Shown here piece after piece: positions 35,296-44,389 of a stretch of DNA of 64,000 bases. The stretch is from the NCBI RefSeq assembly GCF_900094575.1, contig NZ_FMAE01000006.1:248001-312000 (forward strand), written 5' to 3'. The translations under genes were made by a program, and so were the position numbers. Positions within the stretch are counted from its first letter, which is position 1. The number at the start of each line of letters is the position of its first letter. A model generated the notes under the pieces. It was not told the origin of the DNA. It saw only the letters and a program-made list of their open reading frames with translations, and did not search any database. This DNA comes from Bradyrhizobium yuanmingense (GTDB taxonomy: Bacteria; Pseudomonadota; Alphaproteobacteria; Rhizobiales; Xanthobacteraceae).

Positions 35296-36183
35296 TCACG
35301 CGATGGCGGGAGCGATCAACTCGTCGAGCTTCCGCTTGAACGCACTGCCGTCCGACAAAGCGCGGAGCGGCGGACGCACGCGCAACCAACCTGCATCGCC
35401 AGTCTGCGCCGCAAGGATCGCCTTCAGCGTTGCGACAAGGGAGGGCGTCTTCAGCACGACGTCGACCGCCGCCTGCATGCGCGCTTCGACGTTCTTGCCG
35501 TCAACCATCGCCTTGACCAGCTCCGGCGCAATGTTGGCCATGCCGCAGATGGTGCCGGCGCCGCCCGCAGCGATCGCGCGGGCGATGTCGGGTTCGTTGC
35601 CGACGGTGATGGCGAGCTCGGGCGCGGCGGCACGGAATGCCTGGAACTGCTTGAAGTCGCCGCTGGAGTCCTTCAGACCGGCAACCACTTGGCCGTAGCG
35701 CTTGCGCAGGCTTGCGGCGACTGTCGTCGGGATCGCAACGCCCGAGACTTGCGGAATGTGGTAGAGCGAGGCGCGCAGGCGATCGTCGGCAACACCGTCG
35801 ATGACGGCCGCAAAGGCGTCCTCGATGCCTTCATGCGTGACACTCCGATCGAAATAGGGCGGCAGCAGCAACACGTGGCGCAGGCCGAGGCCGAGCACGG
35901 CGCGCGTCAGCGAAATGCTGTCGGTGATGGCCGGAAAGCCGCCGCCGATTCCGATGCGCTCCGCCGCGACCCCGGCCTTGAGCATCGCTTCGATCGTCGC
36001 AATCCGTTCGGCGGCGTTGAATGAGGTCCCCTCGCCGGTGGTGCCGAACAGCACGACGCCGTCGACGCCCTTGCCGAAGAGGTGCTTGGCGTGAGAGGCG
36101 AGCTTGGCGGCGTCCACACTGCCGTCCGTCGCCAGCGGCGTCGCCGACGCCACCCAGAACCCGCAAATTGCCTCGGCCATCAC
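35296..36183 (-). CDS. DapA/N-acetylneuraminate lyase family protein
   Basis: A 295-residue class I aldolase-fold enzyme. It keeps the standard motifs: GTTGEGTSF near residues 47-55, the Tyr of YHIP near 141, and the Schiff-base Lys of GLKDSSGD near 170. It therefore probably splits or dehydrates a 2-keto acid. It is divergent from an FAD oxidase and GntR regulator across a 162-base gap, suggesting a shared catabolic pathway for a sugar acid or hydroxy acid (inference). Its role in lysine synthesis is unlikely. Confidence 0.82.
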   Translation of the reverse strand: MMAEAICGFWVASATPLATDGSVDAAKLASHAKHLFGKGVDGVVLFGTTGEGTSFNAAERIATIEAMLKAGVAAERIGIGGGFPAITDSISLTRAVLGLGLRHVLLLPPYFDRSVTHEGIEDAFAAVIDGVADDRLRASLYHIPQVSGVAIPTTVAASLRKRYGQVVAGLKDSSGDFKQFQAFRAAAPELAITVGNEPDIARAIAAGGAGTICGMANIAPELVKAMVDGKNVEARMQAAVDVVLKTPSLVATLKAILAAQTGDAGWLRVRPPLRALSDGSAFKRKLDELIAPAIA

Positions 36184-36273
36184 ACCACCTTTTGCTGCCG
36201 CACCCGGCCAAGCCGCTGATCTCCAACGATCTTTCGCGCTTGCCGAGACCTTGTTTTCACTTTACTGTTGCTC

Positions 36274-36290
36274 TTGTACCTTACATACAA
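36274..36290. promoter_or_regulatory. Candidate GntR operator
   Basis: TTGTA (36274-36278) and TACAA (36286-36290) form a dyad around CCTTACA between the divergent DapA-like and FAD-oxidase genes. FCD-type GntR regulators, one of which is encoded at 37766, bind short dyads of this kind. Confidence 0.35.
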
Positions 36291-36345
36291 CATTGGTGCA
36301 AATCCTCCGCGCCATGTGCGCGGCCAGATCTTGAGGAGGTCTCGC

Positions 36346-37758
36346 ATGGACATGGTGACCCCCACCGGACGCCCCGACCAATTGCTCGGCGCGTTGCGCG
36401 ACAGGCTCGGCGCGGCGGCGGTGCTTGTTGGCACAGATGTGCCGGCGCGCAATTGCAAGGACTGGAGCGCGAGCCTGCCGCAGAAGCCGCGCGCGGTGAT
36501 CCGCCCCGTCGATGCGCAGGGCGTTGCCGACGCGATTACGACTTGCCGGCAGGCGCATTTGCCGTTCGTGCCGCAGGGCGGACTGACCGGACTGTGCCGC
36601 GGCGCTTCGCCCGAAGCGGGCTGGGTCGCGATCTCGCTGGAGCGCATGACCGGCATCGAGGAGATCGATCGCGCCTCGATGACGATGACGGTGAAAGCCG
36701 GCACGCCGCTGGAGACGATCCAGAAGACGGCCGACGAAGCCGGCTTCTTCTTTCCGCTCGATCTCGGCTCGCGCGGCTCCTGCGCGATCGGCGGCAATCT
36801 CTCGACCAACGCCGGCGGCAACCGCGTGATCCGTTACGGCATGACGCGCGAGCTGGTGCTTGGTCTCGAAGTGGTGCTGCCGGACGGCACCATCATCACC
36901 AGCCTCAACAAGCTGATGAAGAACAATGCAGGCTATGATCTGAAGCATCTGTTCATCGGCTCGGAAGGCACCCTCGGCATCATCACCCGCGTGGTGCTAA
37001 AACTCTTCCCGAAGCCGCGCTCGACCATGGCCGCGCTGTGCGCGTTGAAGGATTATGCCGCGGTGATGGCGCTGCTCGACGCGGCGCGCTCAGGGCTCGG
37101 CCCGCTGCTGTCCGCCTTCGAGGTGATGTGGCCGGATTATTGGGATGTGATCACGAATCGCGCCGGCGTGAAGCCGCCGGTCGCCCCAGGCCATGGTCTC
37201 TACGTGCTGGTGGAAGCGCAGGGCACCGACGAGAGCATCGATGCGCCGCGTTTCCAGAGCTGGCTCGAGGAGCTGATGGAGCGCGGGCTGCTGGCGGATG
37301 CCGCTGTCGCGCAATCGCTGGCGCAGACGCAGAGCTTCTGGCGCGTGCGCGACATCTGCGCCGAATTCGGTCAGGTTCTGGGGCCGCACATCTCCTACGA
37401 CATCGGCCTTGCGGTGGCACGGATGGACGAGTTCGTCACACGCTGCAAGGCGGCGCTCGCTTCAGGCATCAAGGGTTGCGAGAGTGTCTATTACGGCCAT
37501 ATCGGCGACGGCAATCTGCATCTCGTCGCCTGGGTCACCGGCCTTTCCGTCGCGCAGCAGCCGAAGGAGGAGATGGACGCGATCATCTACGGTCTGGTCC
37601 GCGAGCTCGGCGGCAGCGTCTCCGCCGAGCACGGCATCGGCACGTTGAAGAAGCAATGGCTGGGCCATGCGAGGAGCGAGGCCGAGATCGCGCTGATGCG
37701 CACGCTCAAGGCTGCGCTCGACCCCGATCACCTGCTCAATCCCGGCAAGGTGATCTGA
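36346..37758 (+). CDS. FAD-binding oxidoreductase (glycolate oxidase/D-lactate dehydrogenase type)
   Basis: A 470-residue flavoprotein of the FAD_binding_4/FAD-oxidase_C family. Supporting motifs are QGGLTGLCRGASP near residue 84, LGSRGSCAIGGNLSTNAGG near 140-158, HIGDGNLHLVAW near 385, and SAEHGIGTLKKQW near 425. Such enzymes oxidise D-2-hydroxy acids. The ATG at 36346 has a strong GAGGAGG site eight bases upstream. It is followed after seven bases by a GntR regulator, forming an operon. Confidence 0.9.
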   Translation: MDMVTPTGRPDQLLGALRDRLGAAAVLVGTDVPARNCKDWSASLPQKPRAVIRPVDAQGVADAITTCRQAHLPFVPQGGLTGLCRGASPEAGWVAISLERMTGIEEIDRASMTMTVKAGTPLETIQKTADEAGFFFPLDLGSRGSCAIGGNLSTNAGGNRVIRYGMTRELVLGLEVVLPDGTIITSLNKLMKNNAGYDLKHLFIGSEGTLGIITRVVLKLFPKPRSTMAALCALKDYAAVMALLDAARSGLGPLLSAFEVMWPDYWDVITNRAGVKPPVAPGHGLYVLVEAQGTDESIDAPRFQSWLEELMERGLLADAAVAQSLAQTQSFWRVRDICAEFGQVLGPHISYDIGLAVARMDEFVTRCKAALASGIKGCESVYYGHIGDGNLHLVAWVTGLSVAQQPKEEMDAIIYGLVRELGGSVSAEHGIGTLKKQWLGHARSEAEIALMRTLKAALDPDHLLNPGKVI

Positions 37759-37765
37759 ACGCACC

Positions 37766-38431
37766 ATGCGATCGCTCAAGCTCGATACGCCGAAGTCGCT
37801 GTCGCAGCGGGTGATGCTGCGGCTGCGCCAGGCCATCATCGACGGCGAGTTCGCGTTAGGCGCTGCCATCTCCGAGGAGATGGTGGCCAATTCCTTCGGC
37901 GTCAGCCGCACACCGGTGCGCGAGGCCATGGGCCAGCTGCAGGCGCAGGGACTCGTGGTGATCCGACCCCAGGTCGGCAGCTTCGTCTTCACGCCGAGCG
38001 CGGACGACATCCATGCGCTCTGCACCTTCCGCATTGCGCTCGAGCCCAAGGCCGCCGAGCTCGCCTTCCGCAATGACCGCGACGGCGCGATTGCGTCCAT
38101 GAGCGCGGCGATCGCGGCGATGGAGCCGGCCGTCGCGGCAAAGGACAACATCGCCTATGGCCGCGCCGACACCGCTTTTCACGAGGCGCTGTTCGCCCAT
38201 TGCGGCAACCGCTATCTCGCCGAATCCTATCAGCTCGTCTCCGGCCGCGTCGCCGCGCTGCGCACCAATCTGACCTCGCCGATCGACGTGCGCACCCGCA
38301 CGTCCTTCGACGAGCACCGCAAGCTGCTCGATCTGTTCGCGCGCGGCGAGTTCGCCGCCTTCGAAGGCCTGATGACGACGCACATCACGAATTCGGGAAT
38401 GGTCTATGCCACGGCGCTGAAGGTGGATTGA
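37766..38431 (+). CDS. GntR-family regulator, FCD subgroup
   Basis: A 221-residue regulator. The winged helix (about 10-75) contains GAAISEEMVANSFGVSRTPVRE, split by a short turn, and the FCD ligand domain (about 85-210) has metal-site His residues in DTAFHEAL and FDEHRKLL and near MTTHITNSG. It directly follows the FAD oxidase and probably controls it and the divergent DapA-like gene, responding to a carboxylic acid. Confidence 0.9.
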   Translation: MRSLKLDTPKSLSQRVMLRLRQAIIDGEFALGAAISEEMVANSFGVSRTPVREAMGQLQAQGLVVIRPQVGSFVFTPSADDIHALCTFRIALEPKAAELAFRNDRDGAIASMSAAIAAMEPAVAAKDNIAYGRADTAFHEALFAHCGNRYLAESYQLVSGRVAALRTNLTSPIDVRTRTSFDEHRKLLDLFARGEFAAFEGLMTTHITNSGMVYATALKVD

Positions 38432-38437
38432 GCGCGT

Positions 38438-38602
38438 CTACCGCTCCTCCTTCGATCCCGGCCTGTCCAGAAAATCCAGCGCGGTGTTGATCTGCTCGAG
38501 CTGGTGCTCGATTCGGTCGCGATCCTCCACCGATGGCGCCTGTTCGAGCTGTTCCACCAGCTTCTGCTTCCGCATCAGCAAGTTCTCTATGACCGTACCC
38601 AC
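38438..38602 (-). CDS. Small coiled-coil protein (54 aa)
   Basis: A short leftward gene with a GTG start at 38602, a GGGGGA ribosome site and a TAG at 38438-38440. The product opens MGTVIENLLMRKQKLVEQLE and continues with heptad-like Leu/Glu/Gln pattern through HQLEQINTALDFLD, so it should form a helical hairpin or coiled coil. High third-position GC supports coding. I do not know its function. It is convergent with the GntR gene, seven bases apart. Confidence 0.6.
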   Translation of the reverse strand: MGTVIENLLMRKQKLVEQLEQAPSVEDRDRIEHQLEQINTALDFLDRPGSKEER

Positions 38603-38735
38603 GATTCCCCCATCGCCAGAGGCGACGTCACGGACGCCGAGACGATGGAGGCGCGCGCAACCCGGGCCCGCGTCGAACCCTCCATTTGAATGTTGCTGGG
38701 AGCGATTGGTTCCTCCGGCGCCGTGCCGGATCGCA

Positions 38736-40301
38736 CTACTTCTTGGTGATGTTCCAGTAGACCGGGACCGCTCCCTTTACGAGGCCGTCAACGTTGCTGC
38801 GTACCGCCCGCACCAGATAGAGCTGTGCAGCCGGCCAATACGGCACATAGTCGACGGCGCGGAGCTGGAGGTCGGCTGCGATCTTCTTTTTCTGCTCGGG
38901 ATCTGTCGCCAACGCGAATTCGTTGCGCAGCTTTTCGATCTGCTCGTCGCAAGGCCAGCCGAACCAGGCCTTGTCGCAGTTTGCGCGCAGCCCAAGGTGG
39001 CCGACCGGCTCGAACATGTCGGCGCCCGTCGGTCCCGACATGAACAGTGACCAGCCGCCCTTGTCGACGGTTTCCTTGGACGCGCGCCGTCCAACCAGCG
39101 TGCCCCAGTCCATCGCCTGAGGTTCGACCTTGAGGCCGATCTGACGCATCAACTGCTCGGCAACGAGGCTGAACGTATTCGTGGGCCCGCTTTCGGTCGC
39201 ATGCAGCACCACGACCGGCGTACCGTCATAACCGCTCTCGGCAATCAGCTTCTTGGCCTTTTCGATATCGGGCTTGGTCCAGCCGGCGGCCGTGAAATAG
39301 GGTGACGAGCACATGTAGAAGCTCGGGCAGCTCTTGTAGAGCTTGGGGTCGCTGACATAGGCTCGCGCGAACTTGTCCTGGTCGATCATGTAGCTGATCG
39401 CCTGCCGGACCTTTGGATTGTTGAACGGCGGGACCGAAATGTTCATGCGGAACACCATCTGCATGCCGAGCGTGTCCTGCGGCATCGTCTTGATGTCGGG
39501 ATTGCCGGCAAGCGTCGGCAGGAAGTCCGGCGGCACCTCCTCGAAAATGTCGATCTCGCCGGCCTGGAGTGCATTGAGCGCGGTCTGCGCATCCGGGATG
39601 TAATGCCATTCGACCCGGTCGACCTTGGCGAGCTTGCCGCCGGCAAGCCCGCTCGCCGGCTCCGCGCGCGACTTGTAGGACGGGCTCTTGACGTAAACGA
39701 CCTTGGAGCCCGGAACCCACTCGTCCTTCTTCATGATGAAGGGACCCGAGCCGGTCGCATCCGTGATGGCGGTGTCCGCCGGCGTCGCGGCGATCCCCTT
39801 CGGCATGATGAAGGGCACATTGGAGCTCGGCTTGGAGAGCGCCTCGATCACCAGCCCCCACGGGCGCTTGAGCTTCAGTTCGAAGGATTTTTCGTCCTTG
39901 ACCGTCAGGCTGTCGCTGACGGAGGCAAGCTGTTGGCCAAGGCCATCGCGCTGCCACCAGCGCTTCAGCGATACGACCGCATCCTCCGCGGTGACCGGCT
40001 GGCCGTTGCTGAAGGTCAGGCCGCCGCGCAGCGTGAAGGTGTAGGTGAGTTGATCGCTGCCGACCGCAAAGGACTCCAGCATCTGCGGCTGCGCGACGAG
40101 CTTCTCGTCCAGTGAGAACAGCGTGTCGTACACCATATAGCCGTGGTTACGAACCATATAGTCGGACGTGATCACGGGATCGATCTGCTTGAGATCGCCG
40201 AAGGGGCGGATCTTGAGCACCGTCTCCGCAACGGCAGGCGATATTGCACCCAGCCAGCCTGCCGCCATCATGACCGCAAATATTCCGTTCGGCGATCTCA
40301 T
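38736..40301 (-). CDS. Peptide/nickel-type ABC transporter substrate-binding protein
   Basis: A 521-residue SBP family 5 protein. The signal peptide (MRSPNGIFAVMMAAGWLGAI, cut after AVA near 27) precedes DPVITSDYMVRNHGYMVYDTLF, the usual opening of DppA-like proteins, here cited in part. It captures a peptide, amide or opine in the periplasm. The start at 40301 has a GGAGGAG site. It is the last gene of the leftward dppBCDF-type operon, 25 bases after the second ATPase. Confidence 0.9.
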   Translation of the reverse strand: MRSPNGIFAVMMAAGWLGAISPAVAETVLKIRPFGDLKQIDPVITSDYMVRNHGYMVYDTLFSLDEKLVAQPQMLESFAVGSDQLTYTFTLRGGLTFSNGQPVTAEDAVVSLKRWWQRDGLGQQLASVSDSLTVKDEKSFELKLKRPWGLVIEALSKPSSNVPFIMPKGIAATPADTAITDATGSGPFIMKKDEWVPGSKVVYVKSPSYKSRAEPASGLAGGKLAKVDRVEWHYIPDAQTALNALQAGEIDIFEEVPPDFLPTLAGNPDIKTMPQDTLGMQMVFRMNISVPPFNNPKVRQAISYMIDQDKFARAYVSDPKLYKSCPSFYMCSSPYFTAAGWTKPDIEKAKKLIAESGYDGTPVVVLHATESGPTNTFSLVAEQLMRQIGLKVEPQAMDWGTLVGRRASKETVDKGGWSLFMSGPTGADMFEPVGHLGLRANCDKAWFGWPCDEQIEKLRNEFALATDPEQKKKIAADLQLRAVDYVPYWPAAQLYLVRAVRSNVDGLVKGAVPVYWNITKK

Positions 40302-40326
40302 TTGATACTCCTCCCGTTTTCTGTTT

Positions 40327-41355
40327 CTAGGCAACTGCGTCGGGGGCTACGGCCGGGCCCGGACCCGGCGCGCCGAAGCGTGGCAGCGATCCTGCGTGAT
40401 GACAGGCGACGGCATGGCCGGGCGTGACTTCAGTCATCGCCGGCGCCGCTTGCGCGCAAATGTCCGTCGCGAACGGACAGCGCGTGCGAAAGCGGCATCC
40501 GGACGGCAGCGAAGCGGCACTCGGCACCTCGCCTTCGAGAGCCGCGCGGCGGCGCCGGTTGCGCGGGTGGACCGCAGGGACGGAATCGATCAACGCCCGC
40601 GTATACGGATGCGCCGGTGCAGCGAATACGGCCTTCGCCGGCCCCTGCTCGACGATGGCGCCGAGATACATCACCGCCACGTCGTCCGCGAGATAGCGCA
40701 CCACGGCGAGATCATGCGAGATGAACAGATAGGAGATCCCGATCTCGCGCTGGACATCCTTCAGGAGATTCAGGATCTGGGCGCGGATCGACACGTCCAG
40801 CGCCGCGACCGCCTCGTCCGCGACGATCAGCGCGGGATCCGCCGCGAGCGCCCGCGCGATGCCGAGGCGCTGCCGCTGTCCGCCCGACAGATGATGCGGC
40901 AGACGTGCGCGAAAATGTTGGGGCAGTCCGACCTGGTCGAACAGACGCGCGACCTTCCGCCGTCGCGACACCGCATCGCCGATGCCGAAATTCTGCAAGG
41001 GCTCTTCGACGATCTCCGCCGCGGTCATGCGCGAGTTGAGGCAGGCGAAGGGATCCTGGAACACCATCTGCACCTGCTGGCGCTTCCTGCGCAGCGTCTC
41101 GCCGGAGAGATTGCCGAAGTCCTCGCCATTGATGTGGACCGAGCCGGCCGTCGGCCGCAACAGGCGCACGACCATGCGGCCGATCGTGGTCTTGCCGCAG
41201 CCGCTTTCACCAACGAGGCAGAAGGTACGTCCGCGCGCGACGACGAAGCTGACGTCGTCGACGGCGCGAAGATCGCGCCGGCCGAACAATCCGAACGGCC
41301 CCTGCCGTGAGGTGAAGATCTGGGTCAGACCTGAGACCTCGAGGACGGCGCTCAT
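40327..41355 (-). CDS. Oligopeptide-type ABC transporter ATPase (DppF type)
   Basis: A 342-residue ABC ATPase with Walker A GESGCGKTT, signature SGGQRQRLGIARAL and Walker B LIVADEAVAALD, plus the C-terminal oligopeptide extension with cysteines (CRFRTRCPFATDIC) that may hold an iron-sulfur cluster. The ATG at 41355 overlaps the upstream ATPase gene by four bases. It works with the DppD-type partner to power the importer. Confidence 0.92.
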   Translation of the reverse strand: MSAVLEVSGLTQIFTSRQGPFGLFGRRDLRAVDDVSFVVARGRTFCLVGESGCGKTTIGRMVVRLLRPTAGSVHINGEDFGNLSGETLRRKRQQVQMVFQDPFACLNSRMTAAEIVEEPLQNFGIGDAVSRRRKVARLFDQVGLPQHFRARLPHHLSGGQRQRLGIARALAADPALIVADEAVAALDVSIRAQILNLLKDVQREIGISYLFISHDLAVVRYLADDVAVMYLGAIVEQGPAKAVFAAPAHPYTRALIDSVPAVHPRNRRRRAALEGEVPSAASLPSGCRFRTRCPFATDICAQAAPAMTEVTPGHAVACHHAGSLPRFGAPGPGPAVAPDAVA

Positions 41356-42341
41356 GCCGGCACCATCGCGCCGGCCTTGCCCAGCCAGCATGCCGTCAGG
41401 TGCTCGTCAGCGCCCGACAACAACGGCGGCTCCGAGTGACACACCGGCATCGCCGCGCCGCAGCGCTGGCGAAAGGCGCAGCCCGTGCCGAGCGAGACCG
41501 GGCTCGGCACGCTGCCGGGAATCTCGACGAGACGATCGCGGATGCCGCTGTTGAGCTGGCCGATCGCCCCAAGCAGGCCGCGCGTATAGGGATGGGCCGC
41601 GGCATCGAAGATGCCGTTGACGCCGGCCTGCTCGACGATGCTGCCGGCGTAGAGCACGACGACCCGGTCGGCCATTTCCGCGACGACCCCGAGATCGTGC
41701 GTGATCAGGAGCACGGACGTGCCGAACTCGCGACGCAGATCGTCGATCAGGGTCAAGACCTGGGCCTGGATGGTGACGTCGAGCGCGGTGGTCGGCTCGT
41801 CGGCGATCAGCAATGCAGGGCGCAGGGCGAGCGCCATCGCGATCATCACGCGCTGCCGCATGCCACCGGAAAGCTGGTGCGGAAATTCGGAGGCCCGCCG
41901 CCGCGCATCCGGAATGCGGACGAGATCGAGCAATCCGACCGCCTGCCGCCGCGCGTCCGCCTCGGACACGCCACGATGCTCGACGATCACCTCCGCGATC
42001 TGCTCGCCTACCCGCAGCAGCGGATTGAGCGACGTCATCGGCTCCTGAAACACCATGGCGAGACGGTCGCCCCGGAGCTTGCGCAGTTCCTCGGCGCCGA
42101 GCGTGACGAGATCGCGCCCCTCGAAGAGGATGCGGCCGGAAGCGACCTGCATGACGCTTTGGTCGAGCAGGCCGATGATGGAGAGCGCGGTCAGGCTCTT
42201 GCCACAGCCGCTCTCGCCGACGAGGCACAGCGTTTCACCGGGGTCGATTGCAAACGAGACGTTGCGGACGAGCGGGACCGGGGCGCCCCGCGTGTTGAGC
42301 GTGATGGAAAGGTTCTCGACGCAGAGCAGCGGCGCGCTCAT
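41352..42341 (-). CDS. Oligopeptide-type ABC transporter ATPase (DppD type)
   Basis: A 329-residue ABC ATPase starting MSAPLLCVENLSITLN. Walker A is GESGCGKSLT, the signature is SGGMRQRVMIAMAL and Walker B is LLIADEPTTALD; the C-terminal CAFRQRCGAAMPVC extension is typical of DppD/OppD. The start at 42341 overlaps the permease gene by four bases; the longer frame runs through dppC in a wrong frame. Confidence 0.92.
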   Translation of the reverse strand: MSAPLLCVENLSITLNTRGAPVPLVRNVSFAIDPGETLCLVGESGCGKSLTALSIIGLLDQSVMQVASGRILFEGRDLVTLGAEELRKLRGDRLAMVFQEPMTSLNPLLRVGEQIAEVIVEHRGVSEADARRQAVGLLDLVRIPDARRRASEFPHQLSGGMRQRVMIAMALALRPALLIADEPTTALDVTIQAQVLTLIDDLRREFGTSVLLITHDLGVVAEMADRVVVLYAGSIVEQAGVNGIFDAAAHPYTRGLLGAIGQLNSGIRDRLVEIPGSVPSPVSLGTGCAFRQRCGAAMPVCHSEPPLLSGADEHLTACWLGKAGAMVPA

Positions 42342-43246
42342 CGCATCTCGCCTCCCACAAAGCTCGGATCGAGCAGGTCGCGAAGCACATCTCCGAGCAG
42401 GTTGGCGGCGAGCACCGTCATCGCCAGCATCAAGGCTGGGAAGCCGAGAATCCACGGCGCGATCTGCAGGAACTGCCGTCCCTCCGACATCATGTTGCCC
42501 CAGCTCGGCACGTCGGGCGGCGTGCCTGCACCGAGAAACGACAGGATCGATTCCAGGATCATCGCGGAGGCAAAGACGTAGGTCGACTGCACCATGATCG
42601 GCCCGGCAGCGCCGGGCAGGATGTGACGATGCAGGATGGTCACGGTACGCCCGCCACAAGTGATGGCGGCCTCGACATAGACGCGTTCGCGCAAGCTGAG
42701 AACGCTGGCGCGCACCACGCGCGCCATGCGGGGAATTTCCGGGAGGCTGATCGCCGTGACGATCACGATGGGCGAAGCGCCAATCAGCGCCACGAGTGCG
42801 ATCGCGAGCAGGATCGCGGGGATCGCCATCACCGCATCCATCGCGCGCATTACGATCTTGTCGACGCTGCGGAAATAACCGGCGATGACACCGATGCACA
42901 CGCCGATCAGCGTGGTGAGAACCGCAACGGCAATGCCGACCGACAGCGAAACCCGCGTTCCCACCAGCGCGCGGGCAAACACGGAACGTCCGACTTGATC
43001 GGTGCCGAAGGGCTCCGCCGGCGACGGCGGCTGAAGCCGGTTCAGCGGGTCCAGCGCAGCGGGATCCGCGGTGATCCACGGGCTCACGACGGCCGTCACG
43101 CCAAAGGCGAGCAGCAGAACGCAACTCAGAGCCAGTATGGGCTGGCGAACCGGCAGGCTCGCGATCTGCGCAAACCGGTTGACACCGATGTGCGGCGCAT
43201 CGAGCCCTTCAGCTGCGTGGGTCATCGCCATCGGCTCGTCCTGCAT
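42338..43246 (-). CDS. Peptide-type ABC transporter permease (DppC type)
   Basis: A 302-residue permease with the OppC N-terminal helix (about 33-55) and about five more helices; AITCGGRTVTILHRHILPGA is the ATPase-contact loop. It pairs with the DppB-type protein. Its ATG at 43246 overlaps the dppB stop by one base (TGATG), so translation is coupled. Later in-frame ATGs at 43231 and 43225 are less likely. Confidence 0.9.
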   Translation of the reverse strand: MQDEPMAMTHAAEGLDAPHIGVNRFAQIASLPVRQPILALSCVLLLAFGVTAVVSPWITADPAALDPLNRLQPPSPAEPFGTDQVGRSVFARALVGTRVSLSVGIAVAVLTTLIGVCIGVIAGYFRSVDKIVMRAMDAVMAIPAILLAIALVALIGASPIVIVTAISLPEIPRMARVVRASVLSLRERVYVEAAITCGGRTVTILHRHILPGAAGPIMVQSTYVFASAMILESILSFLGAGTPPDVPSWGNMMSEGRQFLQIAPWILGFPALMLAMTVLAANLLGDVLRDLLDPSFVGGEMR

Positions 43247-44202
43247 CAGTACCGGATCCGCGGATCGACGACAGCGTAGAGAATGTCGACCACGAGATTG
43301 ACGACGACATAGACGAAGGCGAACAGCAGGATCAGGGCTTGCACCACCGGATAGTCGCGCCGGAGAATGGAGTCTGCGGTCAGCCGGCCGAGGCCGGGAA
43401 TGGAAAACACGGTCTCGGTAACGACGACGCCGCCAAGCAGCGCGGCAAATCCGATGCCGACGACCGTGATGATCGGGACTGCGGCATTGCTGAGCACGTG
43501 CCGTACGATGATTTTGCGGGCCGCGAGCCCCTTGGCATGGGCGGTGCGGACATAATCTTCGCGCAGCACCTCCAGCACCGCAGCGCGCGTCACCCTCGCG
43601 ATCAAGGCGATATAGAGGAAGCTCAGCGAGATCGCGGGCAGCACGAGCGAATGCAGGCAGGCCAGCACGCCCTGCGACAGCGGCTTATAGCCCTGCACCG
43701 GAAACCAGTGCAGGCCGAGTGCGAGCGTATAGACAAGCGCGAAAGCGACGACGAAGACCGGCAATGAGAAGCCGAGCACCGCCCCCGCCATGGTCAGGCG
43801 CGCGACGAGCCCCCTCGGACGATAGGCGGCGACGAGGCCGAGCGGCACGGCGACGACGACCGCGATCGTGATCGTCATGAGAGAGAGAAGCAGCGTCGGC
43901 TCGATCCGCTGGGCGACGAGCTGCGAGACCGGGATGCGGCTGAACAGCGACAGGCCGAAATCGCCGCTCAGGATGCGGCCGGCCCATGCGAGGAAACGCG
44001 GCAGCAGCGGCAGATTGAGTCCGAGCGCCTGGCGCACCGCCTCCACCTGTGGCGGCGAGGCGAAGTCACCGGCGATCAGCACGGCGGGATCACCCGGCAC
44101 GAGGCTGAGCAGCAGAAAGACGAATACCGCGACGGCGAGCAGCACGGGGATGGCCGCGAACAGCCGACCGACCACATAGCCGGTCATGCCGAGCGCCTGC
44201 AA
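43246..44202 (-). CDS. Peptide-type ABC transporter permease (DppB type)
   Basis: A 318-residue permease beginning MQALGMTGYVVGRLFAAIPV, with six helices and the loop TAHAKGLAARKIIVRHVLSN. It is the first gene of the leftward transport operon. Between it and the divergent lacI gene lie two inverted AAACGTTT operators, so LacI-type repression is likely. Confidence 0.9.
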   Translation of the reverse strand: MQALGMTGYVVGRLFAAIPVLLAVAVFVFLLLSLVPGDPAVLIAGDFASPPQVEAVRQALGLNLPLLPRFLAWAGRILSGDFGLSLFSRIPVSQLVAQRIEPTLLLSLMTITIAVVVAVPLGLVAAYRPRGLVARLTMAGAVLGFSLPVFVVAFALVYTLALGLHWFPVQGYKPLSQGVLACLHSLVLPAISLSFLYIALIARVTRAAVLEVLREDYVRTAHAKGLAARKIIVRHVLSNAAVPIITVVGIGFAALLGGVVVTETVFSIPGLGRLTADSILRRDYPVVQALILLFAFVYVVVNLVVDILYAVVDPRIRY

Positions 44203-44262
44203 ATGCAGACCGGCGATCGCCGGACGCCATCCAGCCCACGCACCATTGCCTCCCTAGTCTTA

Positions 44263-44275
44263 GTTAAACGTTTTT
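44263..44275. promoter_or_regulatory. LacI-type operator, dpp side
   Basis: GTTAAACGTTTTT contains the palindromic AAACGTTT core at 44266-44273, typical of LacI/GalR-family sites, 61 bases upstream of the dppB-type start. It is the exact reverse complement of 44364-44376. Confidence 0.7.
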
Positions 44276-44363
44276 CTAATGAAGCACGGAAGCTGGTCTA
44301 TCGCAACGGTATTGTACTCTTCTCATGCTCTTTTGGCTTGCCTCCAGTCAATCCAACCAATAC

Positions 44364-44376
44364 AAAAACGTTTAAC
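44364..44376. promoter_or_regulatory. LacI-type operator, lacI side
   Basis: AAAAACGTTTAAC, with AAACGTTT core at 44366-44373, lies 13 bases upstream of the lacI start and directly before its AGGAGA ribosome site. It mirrors the operator at 44263-44275 with cores exactly 100 bp apart. Confidence 0.7.
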
Positions 44377-44389
44377 AGGAGAATGGTTG

